A DNA stretch of 64,000 nucleotides. Origin: Clostridium aciditolerans (GTDB lineage: Bacteria > Bacillota > Clostridia > Clostridiales > Clostridiaceae). Shown here piece by piece: positions 7,921 to 17,529 of the stretch. The notes under the pieces are model-generated. The model saw only the letters and a list, made by a program, of their open reading frames with translations, searched no databases and had not been told where the DNA came from. Each line of letters begins with the position of its first letter. Position 1 is the stretch's first letter. Position numbers and translations under genes: made by a program. The DNA is taken from the NCBI RefSeq assembly GCF_016316925.1, contig NZ_JAEEGB010000014.1, positions 1-64,000 of the forward strand, read 5' to 3'.

Positions 7921-9183
7921 ATGAAAAAGCTATCTAATTTCTTCTTAAGTAAGGTTCTTTACAAAAAAATCTATGATGAGTTTAATGAACCCGTAGGCAA
8001 ATTATGCGATATTTATGTAACTACTGAGGATGGACTCCCAAGAGCTATAGGCTATATGGTAAAGAAAGACGGCGAAATTTTTAATTGTGAATTTAAACGT
8101 ATTTCCTTTTATGAGGACGATGACAGAATACGTATTAAAGGTGAAGGAATAAGAGAAATCATTCTTCAAAAGTACTCTTATCTTTTATCGAAACATTTAT
8201 TAGACAGACAAATTGTTGATATAAATGGGAAAAAGCTTGTAAGAGTTAATGATCTAAGAATTGCAGAAATAGCGGGAGAGTATAGAGTAGTAGCTGTTGA
8301 CTCAGGTGTACTTGCTCTTGGAAGAAGACTTGGATTAGAGGGTTTAGTTAAAAGCTGTTACAAGATGTTTGATAAAAAACCATCTGATAGTTTAATAGTA
8401 TGGGATAACGTTGAATCACTTGAGATGGTGAATAATAATTTGAAACTATCTGTAACCTACAAAAAGCTTTCGAAATTGCATCCTGCAGATTTAGCGGATA
8501 TTTTAGAGGATATGGATATAAACTATAGGAAAAGAGTATTTGAGAGTCTTGAACGAGATCTTGCTGCGGATACTTTAGAGGAAATTGAGCCAGACATCCA
8601 AGCTGATATATTGGAAAACTTAAGTCAATCTAAAAGAGATGAAGTTCTAGATAATATGCCTAACGATGAAATTGCAGATATTTTAGAGGAGATAGATGAA
8701 GAAACAGCAGAGGATATTCTTCTCAGCATGGAAAAAGAGGATGCTGACGAAGTAAGGTCTTTAATGAGATATAGTGAAGAAGCGGTTGGAAGTATAATGA
8801 ATAAGGATTTTATATCCTTCAATATAAACATAACTGTTGAAGAAACCATTGAGCTTCTAAGAGAGATTAATCCAGATGATGAAGTTTCTCATTATATATA
8901 TATTACCGATGAACAGGAAAGGCTTCAAGGTGTAGTTCCATTAAAAAGCCTAATATTATCTAAACCACAGGAAAAGTTAAAGGAAATAATGCTTGGTGAT
9001 ATAACTAAAATAGAAGACCATGAAAATATAGATGAAGCTATAGAGCTTTGTGTTAAATACGACCTTCTTTCTCTTCCAGTAATAAATAGTCATCAGAAAC
9101 TATGTGGTGTAGTAATCATGAGTGACATAGTGGAAGACATACTAATTCCAACATGGAGAAGAAGATTTAAAAAGGTAGGATAG
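7921..9183 (+). CDS. Soluble PRC-barrel / MgtE N-domain / CBS protein, putative Mg2+ sensor
   Basis: The protein has 420 residues and no membrane segment. It begins with two PRC-barrel-like units (about 5-75 and 85-140). Then comes an MgtE N-terminal superhelical domain of acidic repeats (LHPADLADILEDMD, then ADTLEEIEPDIQADILE; about 180-285). Two CBS domains (about 290-415) start at AVGSIMNKDFISF. In MgtE channels the N and CBS domains bind Mg2+ and gate the pore, but here the pore domain is absent. It lies under the M-box and 16 bases before an NRAMP-type transporter, so a Mg2+-sensing regulatory role is likely but inferred. GGAGGGAGG sets the start at 7921 rather than the in-frame ATG at 7903. 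Confidence 0.85.
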   Translation: MKKLSNFFLSKVLYKKIYDEFNEPVGKLCDIYVTTEDGLPRAIGYMVKKDGEIFNCEFKRISFYEDDDRIRIKGEGIREIILQKYSYLLSKHLLDRQIVDINGKKLVRVNDLRIAEIAGEYRVVAVDSGVLALGRRLGLEGLVKSCYKMFDKKPSDSLIVWDNVESLEMVNNNLKLSVTYKKLSKLHPADLADILEDMDINYRKRVFESLERDLAADTLEEIEPDIQADILENLSQSKRDEVLDNMPNDEIADILEEIDEETAEDILLSMEKEDADEVRSLMRYSEEAVGSIMNKDFISFNINITVEETIELLREINPDDEVSHYIYITDEQERLQGVVPLKSLILSKPQEKLKEIMLGDITKIEDHENIDEAIELCVKYDLLSLPVINSHQKLCGVVIMSDIVEDILIPTWRRRFKKVG

Positions 9184-9199
9184 AAAGAGGTAGATAAAC

Positions 9200-10423
9200 A
9201 TGAAGAGTAAAAATAGATTTCTAATGATATTAAGTATAATTGGCCCAGGAATTATAACAGCTAATGCGGGAAATGATGCCGGTGGAGTTACTACCTACTC
9301 CGTTGTTGGTGCTCATTATGGATATTCAATGTTATGGGGAATGTTTGCTATAGCTATAGGACTTGCAGTAGTTCAAGAGATGAATGCAAGAATGGCAGTT
9401 GTCACAGGTAAAGGTCTTTCGGACCTTATAAGAGAAAGATTTGGTGTTAAATGGGCTTTTTTTGCTATGCTTGTACTTCTTGTAGCAAATCTCGGTGTAT
9501 GCATAGGTGATTTTGCCGGTATAGCTGCCAGCTTAGAGTTATTTCATATAAGCAAATATATTTCTATACCAATACTCACAGCACTTATTTGGTTTATATT
9601 AACAAGAGGAAATTATTCAAAGGCAGAAAAAATATTTTTGTTTTTAACAATCACATTCTTTGGTTATTTTATAACAGCTTTTCTTGTAAAACCAAATTGG
9701 AGTCATGTTTTTGTAAGTATAGTGAAACCACAAGCAAAGTTTGATAAAAATTATTTTTTAGTTCTCATAGGAATGGTAGGTACAACAATAACTCCTTATA
9801 TGCAATTTTATTTACAATCTTCAGTTGTAGATAAAGGTATATCTATTAAAGAGTACAAATATGAAAAAGCTGATGTATATCTTGGAACGATCTGGGCTAT
9901 ATTAACTGCTTTAGTCATAACAGTTTGTACTGCTGAAACACTATATAAAGCTGGCATAAGTATAGATACAGCACAAGATGCGGCATCAGCACTAGGACCA
10001 CTCGCAGGAAATTATTCATTTTTATTATTTGCAGTAGGGCTCTTCGGAGCATCGTTTTTAGCATGCTGCGTTATACCTTTATGTACTGCTTATGCTGTAT
10101 GTGAAGCCTTTGGCTTTGAAAGTGGATTAGACAACAAAATAAAGGAAGCACCTGTATTCTTTGGATTATTTTTATTTATGATTTTAGTAAGTGCAATAAT
10201 TATACTTATACCAAATGTATCATTAATTAATATAATTCTGGTCACTCAGCAGCTGGCAGGTGTATTATGTCCTGTAGTGCTAATATTCATGATAATACTT
10301 GTAAATGATGTTGAAGTTATGGGCAGCTATGTTAATACAACAGTTCAAAATCTCATAGCTAAAGGAACCGTTTTGTTAATAATTATGCTTACGATTTTAG
10401 CTTTCGGTGCAAATTTTATATAA
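9200..10423 (+). CDS. NRAMP-related magnesium transporter
   Basis: This 407-residue protein has about 11 TM segments and the NRAMP fold. The TM1 motif of manganese/iron NRAMPs, DPGN, reads DAGG here (residues 26-29, after GPGIITANAGN). The TM6 Met-Pro-His segment is replaced by GTTITPYM near residue 195. Loss of the metal-coordinating Met fits the NRAMP-related magnesium transporter branch (NMgT/NRMT), first recognised in clostridia downstream of M-box riboswitches. It likely imports Mg2+. It shares a transcript with the MgtE-N/CBS gene and ends at an intrinsic terminator. Confidence 0.88.
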   Translation: MKSKNRFLMILSIIGPGIITANAGNDAGGVTTYSVVGAHYGYSMLWGMFAIAIGLAVVQEMNARMAVVTGKGLSDLIRERFGVKWAFFAMLVLLVANLGVCIGDFAGIAASLELFHISKYISIPILTALIWFILTRGNYSKAEKIFLFLTITFFGYFITAFLVKPNWSHVFVSIVKPQAKFDKNYFLVLIGMVGTTITPYMQFYLQSSVVDKGISIKEYKYEKADVYLGTIWAILTALVITVCTAETLYKAGISIDTAQDAASALGPLAGNYSFLLFAVGLFGASFLACCVIPLCTAYAVCEAFGFESGLDNKIKEAPVFFGLFLFMILVSAIIILIPNVSLINIILVTQQLAGVLCPVVLIFMIILVNDVEVMGSYVNTTVQNLIAKGTVLLIIMLTILAFGANFI

Positions 10424-10430
10424 TTTCAGA

Positions 10431-10466
10431 TAAAAAAGCCATAGTTTTTGACTAGGGCTTTTTTAT
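10431..10466 (+). terminator. Intrinsic terminator of the magnesium operon
   Basis: TAAAAAAGCC (10431-10440) pairs with GGCTTTTTTA (10456-10465), with additional ATAG/CTAG pairing inside. The T run lies within the 3' arm. Confidence 0.75.
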
Positions 10467-10622
10467 TTGTTGTTTTGGGTAATCTTTACAACCTTTCTTT
10501 TAGCTTAAAAATGTATTTTTTATAACTTTGTGTATAAACTAAATTATATCGTAAGACCTAAAATATACCGATATTACTAGCTTTATTAAATATTTAGTTT
10601 ATAGCAAGGAGTGAGCCTATGT

Positions 10623-11342
10623 ATGTCTAAAAAAATTATGAAATTCAAAAAGGAAATAGCTTGTGTCCTTATCGTTATATTTACATACATTACTACTTCA
10701 ATTTGTATGATTCCTTACACAAGTGCAGTTAAAGCAATAGCCTACTATTATGGGTCAAGAGGAGATGTAGTTTCACAAATACAAAGTAGGCTTAGAGATT
10801 GGGGATATTATACTGGAGGTGTAGATGGAATATACGGCTATCTAACTTTTACTGCAGTAAAAAATTTTCAAGCTAAAAATGGCTTAGCTGTAGATGGAAT
10901 TGCAGGTAATAATACACTTAATGCTATTGGAATTAATGTTGCAGGACTCGAAGCTGCTGCTTCTGGTAACAATAATAGTACAGCTACAAGCAATCAGGAC
11001 TTAATGCTCTTAGCAAGGCTTATTAATGGAGAGGCAAGAGGAGAACCATATGAAGGGCAGGTAGCTGTTGGCGCAGTGGTGTTAAATAGAACAAGGGATC
11101 CAAAATTTCCTTCATCCATAGCTGGGGTTATATATCAACCAGGAGCATTTACTGCTATAGTCGATGGTCAGATAAATGCAAACATGGTTCAAAGTTCTAT
11201 AAATGCTGCACAAGACGCTTTAAATGGATGGGATCCATCAGGCGGCGCTATTTACTACTTTAATCCGGCAACAGCTACAAGCGCATGGATATGGTCAAGA
11301 CCATTAATCAAAATAATAGGTAAGCATAGATTCTGTAGTTAA
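10623..11342 (+). CDS. sleB: Spore cortex-lytic hydrolase, SleB-like
   Basis: This 239-residue exported protein has a hydrophobic signal segment (about 10-35) and a peptidoglycan-binding type 1 domain (about 42-95; GSRGDVVSQIQSRLRDWGYY, then VDGIYGYLT). A short Asn/Ser linker leads to the Hydrolase_2 (SleB/CwlJ) domain (about 120-239), with LMLLARLINGEARGEPYEGQVAVGAVVLNR and its catalytic Glu. SleB-type lytic transglycosylases degrade spore cortex during germination. The start is the ATG at 10623, 11 bases after AAGGAG; the upstream GTG at 10611 overlaps that site. No ypeB partner gene is adjacent. The enzyme class is clear; the spore role is known from the family. Confidence 0.85.
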   Translation: MSKKIMKFKKEIACVLIVIFTYITTSICMIPYTSAVKAIAYYYGSRGDVVSQIQSRLRDWGYYTGGVDGIYGYLTFTAVKNFQAKNGLAVDGIAGNNTLNAIGINVAGLEAAASGNNNSTATSNQDLMLLARLINGEARGEPYEGQVAVGAVVLNRTRDPKFPSSIAGVIYQPGAFTAIVDGQINANMVQSSINAAQDALNGWDPSGGAIYYFNPATATSAWIWSRPLIKIIGKHRFCS

Positions 11343-11414
11343 TGTGCATTTTATATATTAATAGAAGCTTAAAGATTGATAAAAATTAATTATTCAGATA
11401 AGTTTAAAAAAATA

Positions 11415-11442
11415 TTGACAAAGGAAAAAATAGTTGTATAAT
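11415..11442 (+). promoter_or_regulatory. Promoter of the cysteine T-box transcript
   Basis: A consensus TTGACA (11415-11420) and TATAAT (11437-11442) are separated by 16 bases, just upstream of the T-box leader. Confidence 0.75.
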
Positions 11443-11454
11443 AAGAGATATACA

Positions 11455-11737
11455 ATTCGTATCAAAATACTCGGAAATACTTTGAAAAAGGAAAGTAGCT
11501 TAAATTAAGTTTTACAGAGAAGGAACTATATGCTGAGAAGTTTCTGAATAAGGTTTAAGTGAAGTGCCCTTTGGAGTTATACACCGAATTAAGTAGGCTG
11601 TATCGGATCCACCCGTTATAGTGGTAGAGCATAGCGCTGTGCTTGAACTAAAGCTGAGGTCTTTAATTGAAGACTTAAGTAGAGTGGAACCGCGGATTTA
11701 ACTCCGTCTCTATTATATATAGAGACGGAGTTTTTTG
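11455..11737 (+). promoter_or_regulatory. T-box leader, probably tRNA-Cys responsive
   Basis: The T-box sequence AGAGTGGAACCGCGG lies at 11681-11695. Its TGGA pairs with a tRNA 3' end UCCA, which fits tRNA-Cys (discriminator U). A TGC triplet at 11565-11567 in GAAGTGCCC is the best specifier candidate; GCTGAGAAG at 11532 is the stem I motif. The terminator is ACTCCGTCTCTA (11701-11712) against TAGAGACGGAGT (11720-11731) plus a T run. Uncharged tRNA-Cys should allow read-through into cysK-cysE. Confidence 0.88.
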
Positions 11738-11822
11738 ATATTTAAAATAGTAATACACTCAAATTAGGAAAACTTTTCAATAAATTGATGTAATTTTTAA
11801 ACAAAAAAGGGAGGAATTTAAA

Positions 11823-12734
11823 ATGATATTTAATAATGTTATTGACATGATAGGTAATACACCTTTATTTAAGCTAAGTAATATAGTAGGAGAAGACATG
11901 GCTGATATTTATGTAAAGCTAGAAAAGTTTAATCCTGGTGGAAGCATTAAAGATAGGGCTGCGTTAGGCATGATAGAAAAGGCCGAGAGAGAAGGAATTA
12001 TAAAACCAGGATATACCATAGTTGAACCTACAAGTGGAAACACAGGAATAGCACTTGCTATGATAGGAAAGTTAAAGGGATATAAAGTAATAATTATAAT
12101 GCCGGATACAATGAGTATAGAAAGAAGAAACATGATGAAGGCTTATGGAGCAAAACTTGTATTAACAGAAGGTATAAAGGGAATGAAAGGTGCTATAGAA
12201 AAGGCAGTAGAAATAGCAGAAGGTAAAGAAGGATACTATATACCACAGCAATTTATAAATGAAGCAAACCCAGAGAAACATTATGAAACTACAGCAGATG
12301 AAATTATTAAGGATTTAAATGAATTTGATGCATTTGTAGCAGGTGTTGGGACAGGGGGAACTATAGCAGGTGTTGGTAAAAAACTTAAACAGCATAATGG
12401 CAATATAAAGGTTGTAGCAGTAGAACCTGCAAAATCTCCGGTTATATCAGGCGGACAGGCTGGAGCTCACAAAATACAGGGAATAGGAGCTGGTTTTATA
12501 CCAGATATATATAATAAAGAAATAGTAGATGAGGTTATGACTATAACTGATGAAGATGCTTTTGAATATGCAAGACTTATGGGAAAAGAAGAAGGCGTAC
12601 TAGTAGGAATATCTTCAGGTGCTAATTTAGCTGCAGCAGTGAAGGTAGCAAAACAACTAGGAAAAGGGAAAAAAGTTGTAACTGTAGCACCAGACGGTGG
12701 AGAAAAATATTTATCTATGGGATTATATGACTAA
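11823..12734 (+). CDS. cysK: Cysteine synthase (O-acetylserine thiol-lyase)
   Basis: This 303-residue PLP enzyme converts O-acetylserine and sulfide to cysteine and acetate. The PLP lysine is K43 in NPGGSIKDR; the substrate loop TSGNTG is at residues 70-75. [15 protein letters not shown] binds the PLP phosphate, and the C-terminal [11 protein letters not shown] is present. The length matches bacterial CysK. It is the first gene after a cysteine T-box and is followed after 24 bases by the serine acetyltransferase gene. The pair makes cysteine from serine. Confidence 0.95.
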   Translation: MIFNNVIDMIGNTPLFKLSNIVGEDMADIYVKLEKFNPGGSIKDRAALGMIEKAEREGIIKPGYTIVEPTSGNTGIALAMIGKLKGYKVIIIMPDTMSIERRNMMKAYGAKLVLTEGIKGMKGAIEKAVEIAEGKEGYYIPQQFINEANPEKHYETTADEIIKDLNEFDAFVAGVGTGGTIAGVGKKLKQHNGNIKVVAVEPAKSPVISGGQAGAHKIQGIGAGFIPDIYNKEIVDEVMTITDEDAFEYARLMGKEEGVLVGISSGANLAAAVKVAKQLGKGKKVVTVAPDGGEKYLSMGLYD

Positions 12735-12758
12735 TATTAATTAGAGAGGTATAGAGAG

Positions 12759-13364
12759 ATGAGAAATCCATTTAAATCACTAGTTTATGATATAAAAAGT
12801 GCTATGAAGAATGATCCAGCGGCAAGAAATCCATTAGAAGTATTTCTTTTTTATCCTTGTATCCATGCACAAATTCATCATAGAATATCTCACTTTTTCT
12901 ATAAAAAGAAATTTTTCTTTACAGCAAGATTAATATCGCAACTATCCAGATTCTTTACAGGAATAGAAATACACCCAGGAGCTACAATAGGTAAAGGACT
13001 CTTTATTGATCACGGTATGGGAGTGGTCATAGGAGAAACAGCAGAAATCGGGGATAACGTAACACTTTATCATGGAGTAACTTTAGGTGGTACGGGAAAA
13101 GATAAAGGGAAAAGACATCCTACTGTAGGAAACAATGTTATAATAGGATGTGGAACAAAGGTTTTAGGGCCTATAATAATTGGAGATAATGTAAAAATAG
13201 GAGCTAACTCTGTTGTTTTAGAAGATATGCCATCAGATTGTACAGCTGTGGGAATACCAGCAAAAATTGTTCGAAGAAAGCAAGCGGCAACACAAGCGCC
13301 AATAATAGAAATAGAGGATTTTAAGGGAAGAAGAAGAAATATATACAACGAAATGGTTATTTAG
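12759..13364 (+). CDS. cysE: Serine O-acetyltransferase
   Basis: This 201-residue left-handed beta-helix enzyme transfers acetyl from acetyl-CoA to serine. It has a short N-terminal helical region, and then hexapeptide repeats from about residue 65: [30 protein letters not shown] with the catalytic His/Asp region, LGGTG, and the CoA-site [20 protein letters not shown]. It is shorter than E. coli CysE, like the EpsC/CysE forms of Firmicutes. It is co-transcribed with cysK under the T-box. Confidence 0.93.
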   Translation: MRNPFKSLVYDIKSAMKNDPAARNPLEVFLFYPCIHAQIHHRISHFFYKKKFFFTARLISQLSRFFTGIEIHPGATIGKGLFIDHGMGVVIGETAEIGDNVTLYHGVTLGGTGKDKGKRHPTVGNNVIIGCGTKVLGPIIIGDNVKIGANSVVLEDMPSDCTAVGIPAKIVRRKQAATQAPIIEIEDFKGRRRNIYNEMVI

Positions 13365-13417
13365 GCATCTGAAAGAAAATAACAAGTCAAAGCTAGAGCA
13401 CTAAAGAAGGTGATTAA

Positions 13418-14389
13418 TTGGATTACAAAAGCAGCATATTAGAGTATTGTAACAAGCTTGGTTTAGATACCGTTGGCTTTTCAGAATGTAGGGTTTTTGA
13501 TGAATTGAGGCAATACTTTGAAAGCAGAAAAAATAAAGGATTAGAAAATGAATTTGAAGAGAAATGTATAGAGAAGAGGATAAATCCTTTTCTCTATATG
13601 GAAGACGGGAAAACAATAATATCTATTGCTTTCCCTTATTTATTTAACTTAAATTGTAAAAATACTACAGGATTTTCAAGTTATACTCATGGGAGAGACT
13701 ATCATGTTGTGGTAGCTCATTATTTAAAAAGTATATGTGACTATATACAGAGTTTGGGAGGTAAGGCTATATATTTTGTAGATAGCAATTCCCTTCCTGA
13801 AAGATATATTGCCCTGCAAAGTGGAATAGGATTTATAGGAAAAAACAATACTCTGATTACAGAAAGATATGGTTCTTATGTATTTTTAGGAGAAATAATA
13901 ACTAATCTGCCTATAGAAAAAGATAAGCCTTTAGGAGATAAATGTGGAAACTGTAATATATGTCAAAACGCATGCCCAACAGGTGCAATAAAAAACGAGA
14001 ATAACCCTAACATATGTCTTTCGTATATAACTCAAAAAAAGGAAATAGATGATGAATGGTTTGGCAAATTAAATGGTAGAATATTTGGATGTGACACATG
14101 TCAAAAGGTTTGTCCATATAACAAAGGTGCTGAAATATCAAAAATAGAAGAATTTAGGCCTTATGACTTTATGGAAATGGCAAGTTTAGACGAATTAATA
14201 AGTTTAGATAAATCAACATTTAAAGAGAAGTATAGCCAAACATCTTGTGGCTGGAGAGGTAAAAACGTACTTCAAAGAAATGCTTTAATTAATGTGATGT
14301 GTCTAGAGAAAAGTAGAAAACCTGTAAAGTTTAGTTCACCTTATGTACAAAATTATTATAATAGACTTCTAAAATACTTGAAACTATAA
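13418..14389 (+). CDS. queG: Epoxyqueuosine reductase
   Basis: This 323-residue cobalamin- and Fe-S-dependent enzyme carries out the last step of queuosine synthesis in tRNA. The N-terminal DUF1730-type region includes SYTHGRDYHVVVAHYL and RYIALQSGIGFIGKNNTLI. Two 4Fe-4S motifs follow: CGNCNICQNACPTGAI and CDTCQKVCPYNK. The length is slightly short of E. coli QueG, which carries a longer tail. The start is a TTG at 13418, set by AAGAAGGTGA just upstream. It begins about 50 bases after cysE and may be read from the same transcript. Confidence 0.9.
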   Translation: MDYKSSILEYCNKLGLDTVGFSECRVFDELRQYFESRKNKGLENEFEEKCIEKRINPFLYMEDGKTIISIAFPYLFNLNCKNTTGFSSYTHGRDYHVVVAHYLKSICDYIQSLGGKAIYFVDSNSLPERYIALQSGIGFIGKNNTLITERYGSYVFLGEIITNLPIEKDKPLGDKCGNCNICQNACPTGAIKNENNPNICLSYITQKKEIDDEWFGKLNGRIFGCDTCQKVCPYNKGAEISKIEEFRPYDFMEMASLDELISLDKSTFKEKYSQTSCGWRGKNVLQRNALINVMCLEKSRKPVKFSSPYVQNYYNRLLKYLKL

Positions 14390-14485
14390 TTTAATTATAT
14401 GATATAATATTTAGGAAGTAATTTTTATTTGTATAGCTTATATAATTTTTATTTTAAACCATGTAAATGAAAGGTGGACTATATT

Positions 14486-15184
14486 ATGATTTCTCCTGGA
14501 GCAGCTAGGATAATAGGCTATCTTCCTAAAGATGTAGTTCGATTTTTTTCTGGGAAACTGATTAAGAAGTATCTAAAAACCTATGCAGATATAGAAGTTA
14601 AGGGAATGGAGAACTTAAAAGACGTAAAAAAGCCTATACTATTTGTATGTAACCATTTAAGTAATTCTGATGGATTGGTAATAAATAATATACTAAGAGA
14701 TCAGGATATAACCTTTGTAGCAGGAGCAAAACTATCCGACAATCCGTTGACTAGTTTGGGTGTATACATTACTAAAACTATAACTATTAAGCCAAATACT
14801 CCTGATAAAGAAGCTATATCAGGAATAGTAAAGACATTAAAAGAAGGAAAAAATATTCTCATATTCCCAGAAGGTACAAGAAGCAGAACTGGAAGTATGA
14901 TTAAGGCTAAAAAAGGAATTATATTAATTCAAAGATTGTCAAAAGCCTCAGTTATACCACTTGGTATCTATGGTAGTGAGAAACTTCTTCCTATTAATGA
15001 AAATGATATGGGACAAGAAAAGTTCCATCATGCAAAGGTTACACTCTCTATAGGTGAAGAGGTACAAATACCTGCTAAAGATCGTGAGGAAGACAAACGT
15101 GAATATGAAGAAAGAGCAATGAAGTTCCTAATGAAAAAAATTGCAGAACTTTTACCTGAACAGTATAGAGGAGAATATAAGTAA
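14486..15184 (+). CDS. plsC: 1-acyl-glycerol-3-phosphate acyltransferase family protein
   Basis: This 232-residue protein has the PlsC motifs in order: NHLSNSD (HX4D, motif I, near residue 60), a basic block around residue 105, FPEGTRSR (motif III, near residue 130) and VIPLGIYG (motif IV). It likely acylates lysophosphatidic acid during phospholipid synthesis. AAAGGTGG (14470-14477) is 8 bases before the ATG at 14486; an in-frame GTG at 14474 lies inside that site and is rejected. A terminator overlaps its stop codon. Confidence 0.85.
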   Translation: MISPGAARIIGYLPKDVVRFFSGKLIKKYLKTYADIEVKGMENLKDVKKPILFVCNHLSNSDGLVINNILRDQDITFVAGAKLSDNPLTSLGVYITKTITIKPNTPDKEAISGIVKTLKEGKNILIFPEGTRSRTGSMIKAKKGIILIQRLSKASVIPLGIYGSEKLLPINENDMGQEKFHHAKVTLSIGEEVQIPAKDREEDKREYEERAMKFLMKKIAELLPEQYRGEYK

Positions 15185-15213
15185 TACCCATTATTTTGAA
15201 TGGGTATTTTTTT
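15183..15213 (+). terminator. Intrinsic terminator after plsC
   Basis: AATACCCA (15183-15190) and TGGGTATT (15201-15208) form the stem with a 10-base loop and a seven-T tail. The stem begins in the stop codon. Confidence 0.8.
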
Positions 15214-15265
15214 CTATTGAAGATACAATATTAATATGTAAGAAAAGTAAAAGTAGGTGAACATT

Positions 15266-15904
15266 TTGGAAAAAGAAAATATAGAGAAAACATTAAAAGT
15301 ATTAAGTGAGACCTACCCTAATGCTAAATGTGCATTGGAGTTTAAATCACCTTATGAATTATTGGTTTCAACAATACTATCTGCACAATGTACTGATGTA
15401 AGAGTTAATCAGGTTACGGAGGAATTATACAAAGAATATAATACACCGGAAAAGATGATAAGCTTGACAGAGGAAGAGCTAGGAGAAAAGATCAGAAGCT
15501 GTGGATTTTATAAAAACAAAAGTAAAAATATATTAGGAGCTACAAGAGATATAATACAAAAACATGGTGGTGAGGTACCAAAAACAATGGAAGAACTAAT
15601 AGAACTTCCGGGAGTAGGAAGAAAAACTGCTAATGTAGTTTTATCTAATGCTTTTGGAGTGCCGGCTATTGCGGTAGATACTCATGTATTTAGAGTATCA
15701 AACAGATTGGGAATAGCTAAAGGTGATACTCCTGACCAAGTAGAAAAAGGCCTTATGGAAAACGTTCCAAGAGAAATGTGGAGCGATACTCACCACTATT
15801 TGATATGGCATGGAAGGCAGATTTGTAAAGCTAGAAAGCCACAATGTGAAATATGCCCACTAGCGCCTTACTGTGAATATTTTAGTGACGTGAATAAAGA
15901 TTAG
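15266..15904 (+). CDS. nth: Endonuclease III
   Basis: This 212-residue base-excision repair glycosylase/AP lyase removes oxidised pyrimidines. The helix-hairpin-helix LPGVGRKTANVV carries catalytic K120 and the catalytic Asp is D138 (AVDTHVFR). With the TTG at 15266 these numbers coincide with E. coli Nth, supporting this start over the in-frame GTG at 15257, which overlaps the AGGTGA ribosome site. The C-terminal 4Fe-4S motif C-x6-C-x2-C-x5-C is intact (CKARKPQCEICPLAPYC). Confidence 0.95.
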   Translation: MEKENIEKTLKVLSETYPNAKCALEFKSPYELLVSTILSAQCTDVRVNQVTEELYKEYNTPEKMISLTEEELGEKIRSCGFYKNKSKNILGATRDIIQKHGGEVPKTMEELIELPGVGRKTANVVLSNAFGVPAIAVDTHVFRVSNRLGIAKGDTPDQVEKGLMENVPREMWSDTHHYLIWHGRQICKARKPQCEICPLAPYCEYFSDVNKD

Positions 15905-15990
15905 CATACTAAGAAAGACAATTATAATGTATGTTAACAATTATAGGTTAGAGTTATTTAGGACTTTTATTTGAACATTATTTACTATAT

Positions 15991-16246
15991 GTTAGGGAAA
16001 TTAACCAGAAAGTTAACTTATACAAAGGGATATGTTTCCAAAGACTGAAGGTAGATTTAAAAACTTTGTGCCAGTCTTAGTGAAGGGTTTTAAGAGAACC
16101 TTAGAACTTTAGAGTTGTTTGAGCGTAGCGAGTTCTCGAAAGTTCTTAGGTTATCTTGAAACACAAGCTATAGACTGGCTAAAAGTTTTTAACGGACTGA
16201 AGTTTTGGAAACATAGCCCGGGGTATAAGTTAACTTTCGGCCTAGT
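15991..16246 (-). repeat. Palindromic repeat family 2, copy 1
   Basis: An imperfect palindrome of about 255 bp. The ends carry GAAAGTTAACTTATAC, then a GGNATATGTTTCCAA word, then TTAAAAACTTT, repeated in inverted form at the other side (AAAAGTTTTTAA, TTTGGAAACATA, GTATAAGTTAACTTTC). The middle has GAGCGTAGCGAGTTCTCGAAAGTTCTTAGG. A longer second copy in opposite orientation lies at 42462-42832. There is no reading frame. It abuts the end of cinA. Confidence 0.75.
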
Positions 16247-16256
16247 ACATCTATAT

Positions 16257-17501
16257 TTATTTATACTGTTCTAATAATTCTCTTCGCACCCAGTCTAGTG
16301 CAGTTATAGTAGTTCTTCTTCTTATCATTTCTCTACTGCCTGTAAATTCACATTTTTTAACCTTAGTTATTCCGTTAATATAGAGACCTATATAGACTAA
16401 GCCTACAGGTTTTTCCGAAGTACCGCCACCTGGTCCTGCAATACCAGTAGTTGATAGTCCTATGTTTGTTTCGGATGTTTTAGCAATACCTTCTGCCATT
16501 TCCTTTGCAGTTTCTTCACTTACAGCACCAAATATCTCTAAAGTTTCTTCCTTTACACCTAGACGCTTGATTTTCGCATCATTACTGTAGGTAACAGCGC
16601 CTTCCATAAATACTGAGGAGACGCCTGGATAATCTACAAGCTTTGAAGCGATAAGCCCTCCTGTGCAGGATTCAGCAGTAGATATAGTTAAGTTGTTTTT
16701 TATTAGCAATTCAGCTAAGACTGCTTCAAGGGAAGTTTCGCCTTCCCCATATATATGTGTACCAAGTCTACTACGAATTTCATTTTCTACAGGAATAATA
16801 AGCTTCTTTGCATTCTCTTCTGTATCTGATTTTGCAGTAATTCTTAAAGTTACTTCCCAGTCCTTGGCATAAGGTGCTACAGTAGGGTTTGTGCTATTAT
16901 TTATGATATCAGATATTTGTTCTGCCATAATACCTTCACCTATGCCGCAAATTCTTAGAACTTTTGATTGTAGTATCTCGCTACTATATTTCTTTAATAG
17001 AGGAACTACAGAATTTTCAAACATAGGTTTCATTTCCCTAGGTGGCCCAGGCAAAACAATAAGTAATTTACCATTTTCCTCTATAGCACAACCTGGTGCG
17101 GTACCATAGTCATTAGGTAGAACTAATGAGTCCTTTGGAAAATATGCTTGTTTTATATTATTTCCCTTTAACTCTCCTTTTGATGTGTTAATAAAGTGTA
17201 ATTTTAATTTGCTTAATGTATCCTCGTGCAGAACCATTTCTTTATTAAAATATTCTGCACCAGTTTCTTTTGTTAAATCATCTGGTGTAGGACCAAGTCC
17301 ACCGGTAGTTATTACTATATCAGCTCTATTAAAAGATTCTTCAAATTCTTTTTTCAATCTTTCACTGTTATCCCCAACTACAGATTGATGATATACAGAG
17401 ATACCTAGATCTGCTAGTCTTTTTGATAAATATTGAGCATTGGTATTCACTATATCGCCAAGTAAAAGTTCTGTTCCTACGCAGAGTATTTCAGCTTTCA
17501 T
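16257..17501 (-). CDS. cinA: CinA family protein (competence/damage-inducible; NMN deamidase domain)
   Basis: This 414-residue protein has two domains. The first (1-170) is a molybdopterin-binding-like fold starting MKAEILCVGTELLLGDIVNTNAQYL with TTGGLGPTPDDLTKE. The C-terminal CinA domain (about 255-414) has STAESCTGGLIASKL, GAVTYSNDAK and STTGIAGPGGGTSEKPVG. Homologues recycle pyridine nucleotides (NMN deamidase, ADP-ribose pyrophosphatase). The ribosome site GGGGAGG precedes the ATG. It is 28 bases downstream of the M42 peptidase gene and probably co-transcribed with it. Confidence 0.92.
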   Translation of the reverse strand: MKAEILCVGTELLLGDIVNTNAQYLSKRLADLGISVYHQSVVGDNSERLKKEFEESFNRADIVITTGGLGPTPDDLTKETGAEYFNKEMVLHEDTLSKLKLHFINTSKGELKGNNIKQAYFPKDSLVLPNDYGTAPGCAIEENGKLLIVLPGPPREMKPMFENSVVPLLKKYSSEILQSKVLRICGIGEGIMAEQISDIINNSTNPTVAPYAKDWEVTLRITAKSDTEENAKKLIIPVENEIRSRLGTHIYGEGETSLEAVLAELLIKNNLTISTAESCTGGLIASKLVDYPGVSSVFMEGAVTYSNDAKIKRLGVKEETLEIFGAVSEETAKEMAEGIAKTSETNIGLSTTGIAGPGGGTSEKPVGLVYIGLYINGITKVKKCEFTGSREMIRRRTTITALDWVRRELLEQYK

Positions 17502-17529
17502 TTTGACAACCTCCCCGACCTATATTGTT

